Positions 63,435 through 64,000 of a DNA stretch of 64,000 bases are shown piece after piece; within the stretch, counting starts at the first letter, position 1; each line of letters begins with the position of its first letter. Under the pieces are notes generated by a model. It was not told the origin of the DNA and searched no databases. It worked only from the letters and a program-made list of their open reading frames with translations. The position numbers were made by a program, and so were the translations under genes. This DNA is from Stutzerimonas stutzeri RCH2 (GTDB lineage Bacteria; Pseudomonadota; Gammaproteobacteria; Pseudomonadales; Pseudomonadaceae). Location of the stretch: assembly GCF_000327065.1 (NCBI RefSeq), contig NC_019936.1, forward strand, positions 2,745,001-2,809,000, read 5' to 3'.

Positions 63435-64000
63435 CTAGAGCCGAACCTTGGTGACGTTGACCTCGGTGCCGCGAATGATGGTGACGCCCGGGTCGGCCGG
63501 AGCCCGCTGACGCTGTACCGGCTTGGGCGGCACCACCACCGGTGCTGGCGCAGCCACCTGCAGCGACTGCGGCTCGGCGGCCACGCGCTTGTCGTTATCC
63601 AGTGGGTTGCGCAAGGCCAGTTGCAGGCGGCCCTCGGACATCGCCTTGACCAGCGCTTCTGCCTCATCCGGTGCCATTTCCAGCGTCACGGCACGCACTA
63701 CTACCGGCTGGGTCTTGTCAGTGCTGGCGGTCTGGTCGACGGCCAGCACGCGCAGGTCCTGGAGAATGGTCTTGGCTTCGGTTTCCTCACCGCTGCCGAT
63801 GCGACGAGTCGCCAGCACATCGACCCGGTTGCCGGGCAGCAGGAAGCCGCCCACGCCGACCACGTCGTCGACCCGTACCGATACCGCGCGCTTGTCCTTG
63901 GCGATCAACGAAGCCAGGGTGCTGCCGCCCAGATGCTCGGCTACCCGGGCGCCACGCACGATGTCGCCGCGCAGCATGCTGAATGTGGCGATCTTGCCGG
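63435..64000 (-). CDS. rcpC: Tad pilus assembly protein RcpC (CpaB), C-terminal part (cut by window edge)
   Basis: About 188 C-terminal residues; the frame is open through base 64000 (GKIATFSMLRGDI). The SAF-like domain seen in CpaB/RcpC is clear: LRGDIVRGARVAEHLGGSTL, then RAVSVRVDDVVGVGGFLLPGNRVDVLATRR and VTLEMAPDEAEALVKAMSEGRLQLALRNP (quoted in parts: VSVRVDDVVGVGGFLLPG; LEMAPDEAEALVKAMSEG). RcpC lies in the periplasm with RcpA and aids pilus export. It is the first Tad gene seen here; flp pilin and tadV would be expected further right. Confidence 0.93.
   Translation of the reverse strand, partial: GKIATFSMLRGDIVRGARVAEHLGGSTLASLIAKDKRAVSVRVDDVVGVGGFLLPGNRVDVLATRRIGSGEETEAKTILQDLRVLAVDQTASTDKTQPVVVRAVTLEMAPDEAEALVKAMSEGRLQLALRNPLDNDKRVAAEPQSLQVAAPAPVVVPPKPVQRQRAPADPGVTIIRGTEVNVTKVRL

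Overview
The window is GC-rich bacterial DNA that reads as a Pseudomonas, most likely of the stutzeri group (Stutzerimonas). The long run metZ-purF-cvpA-dedD-folC-accD-trpF-truA-fimV-usg-asd-leuB-leuD-leuC-LysR-ibpA, next to gspC/gspD (xcpP/xcpQ), is the order I remember from P. aeruginosa around PA3104-PA3126. Species assignment is inference; no database search was possible.

Layout. (1) 1-9.5 kb is accessory chromosome: a cut-off membrane-anchored PAS protein, an MFS exporter overlapping wrbA and facing a LysR regulator across a palindromic operator, a VOC protein, an isocitrate lyase/PEP-mutase family enzyme, a broken zinc-ribbon gene with UGA where a cysteine is expected, two tandem LysR paralogues, a glutathione S-transferase and a flavin-binding PNPOx-family protein. 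(2) 9.8-13 kb carries tRNA-Asp and tRNA-Val, then the type II secretion genes gspC and gspD without gspE-M. (3) 12.9-30.5 kb is a mostly leftward housekeeping block: methionine, purine, folate, fatty-acid, tryptophan, lysine/threonine and leucine synthesis genes, tRNA modification and the polar hub protein FimV, ending with the LysR gene divergent from leuC. (4) 30.5-34.3 kb holds ibpA with a sigma-32-type promoter and a ROSE-like RNA thermometer, an SDR, dusC, two small exported low-complexity proteins and two tandem initiator tRNA genes, each with its own promoter and terminator. (5) 34.3-53.6 kb is an exopolysaccharide locus, all on the + strand, behind an AT-richer leader of about 800 bases that contains no gene. 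(6) 53.6-64 kb is a leftward Tad/Flp pilus assembly operon from rcpC (cut by the right edge) to tadD.

The polysaccharide locus is the most interesting part. It encodes a Wzx flippase, a Wzy-like polymerase, a Wzc-like co-polymerase fused to a tyrosine kinase domain, five glycosyltransferases, two acyltransferases, a DegT aminotransferase, a WbqC-like protein, a PslG-like glycoside hydrolase and, unusually, a 2-oxoglutarate/Fe(II) oxygenase as first gene. It also carries its own RfaH/NusG-like antiterminator, and the leader contains an ops-like GGCGGTAGCTTT followed at once by a perfect 12-bp hairpin. I infer a self-reinforcing antitermination circuit: RfaH-like protein made from the middle of the operon would load at the leader and allow transcription of all 18 kb. 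No initiating glycosyl-phosphate transferase and no Wza-type outer-membrane exporter lie in the window, so these must be encoded elsewhere.

No complete insertion sequence, prophage or CRISPR array was seen.
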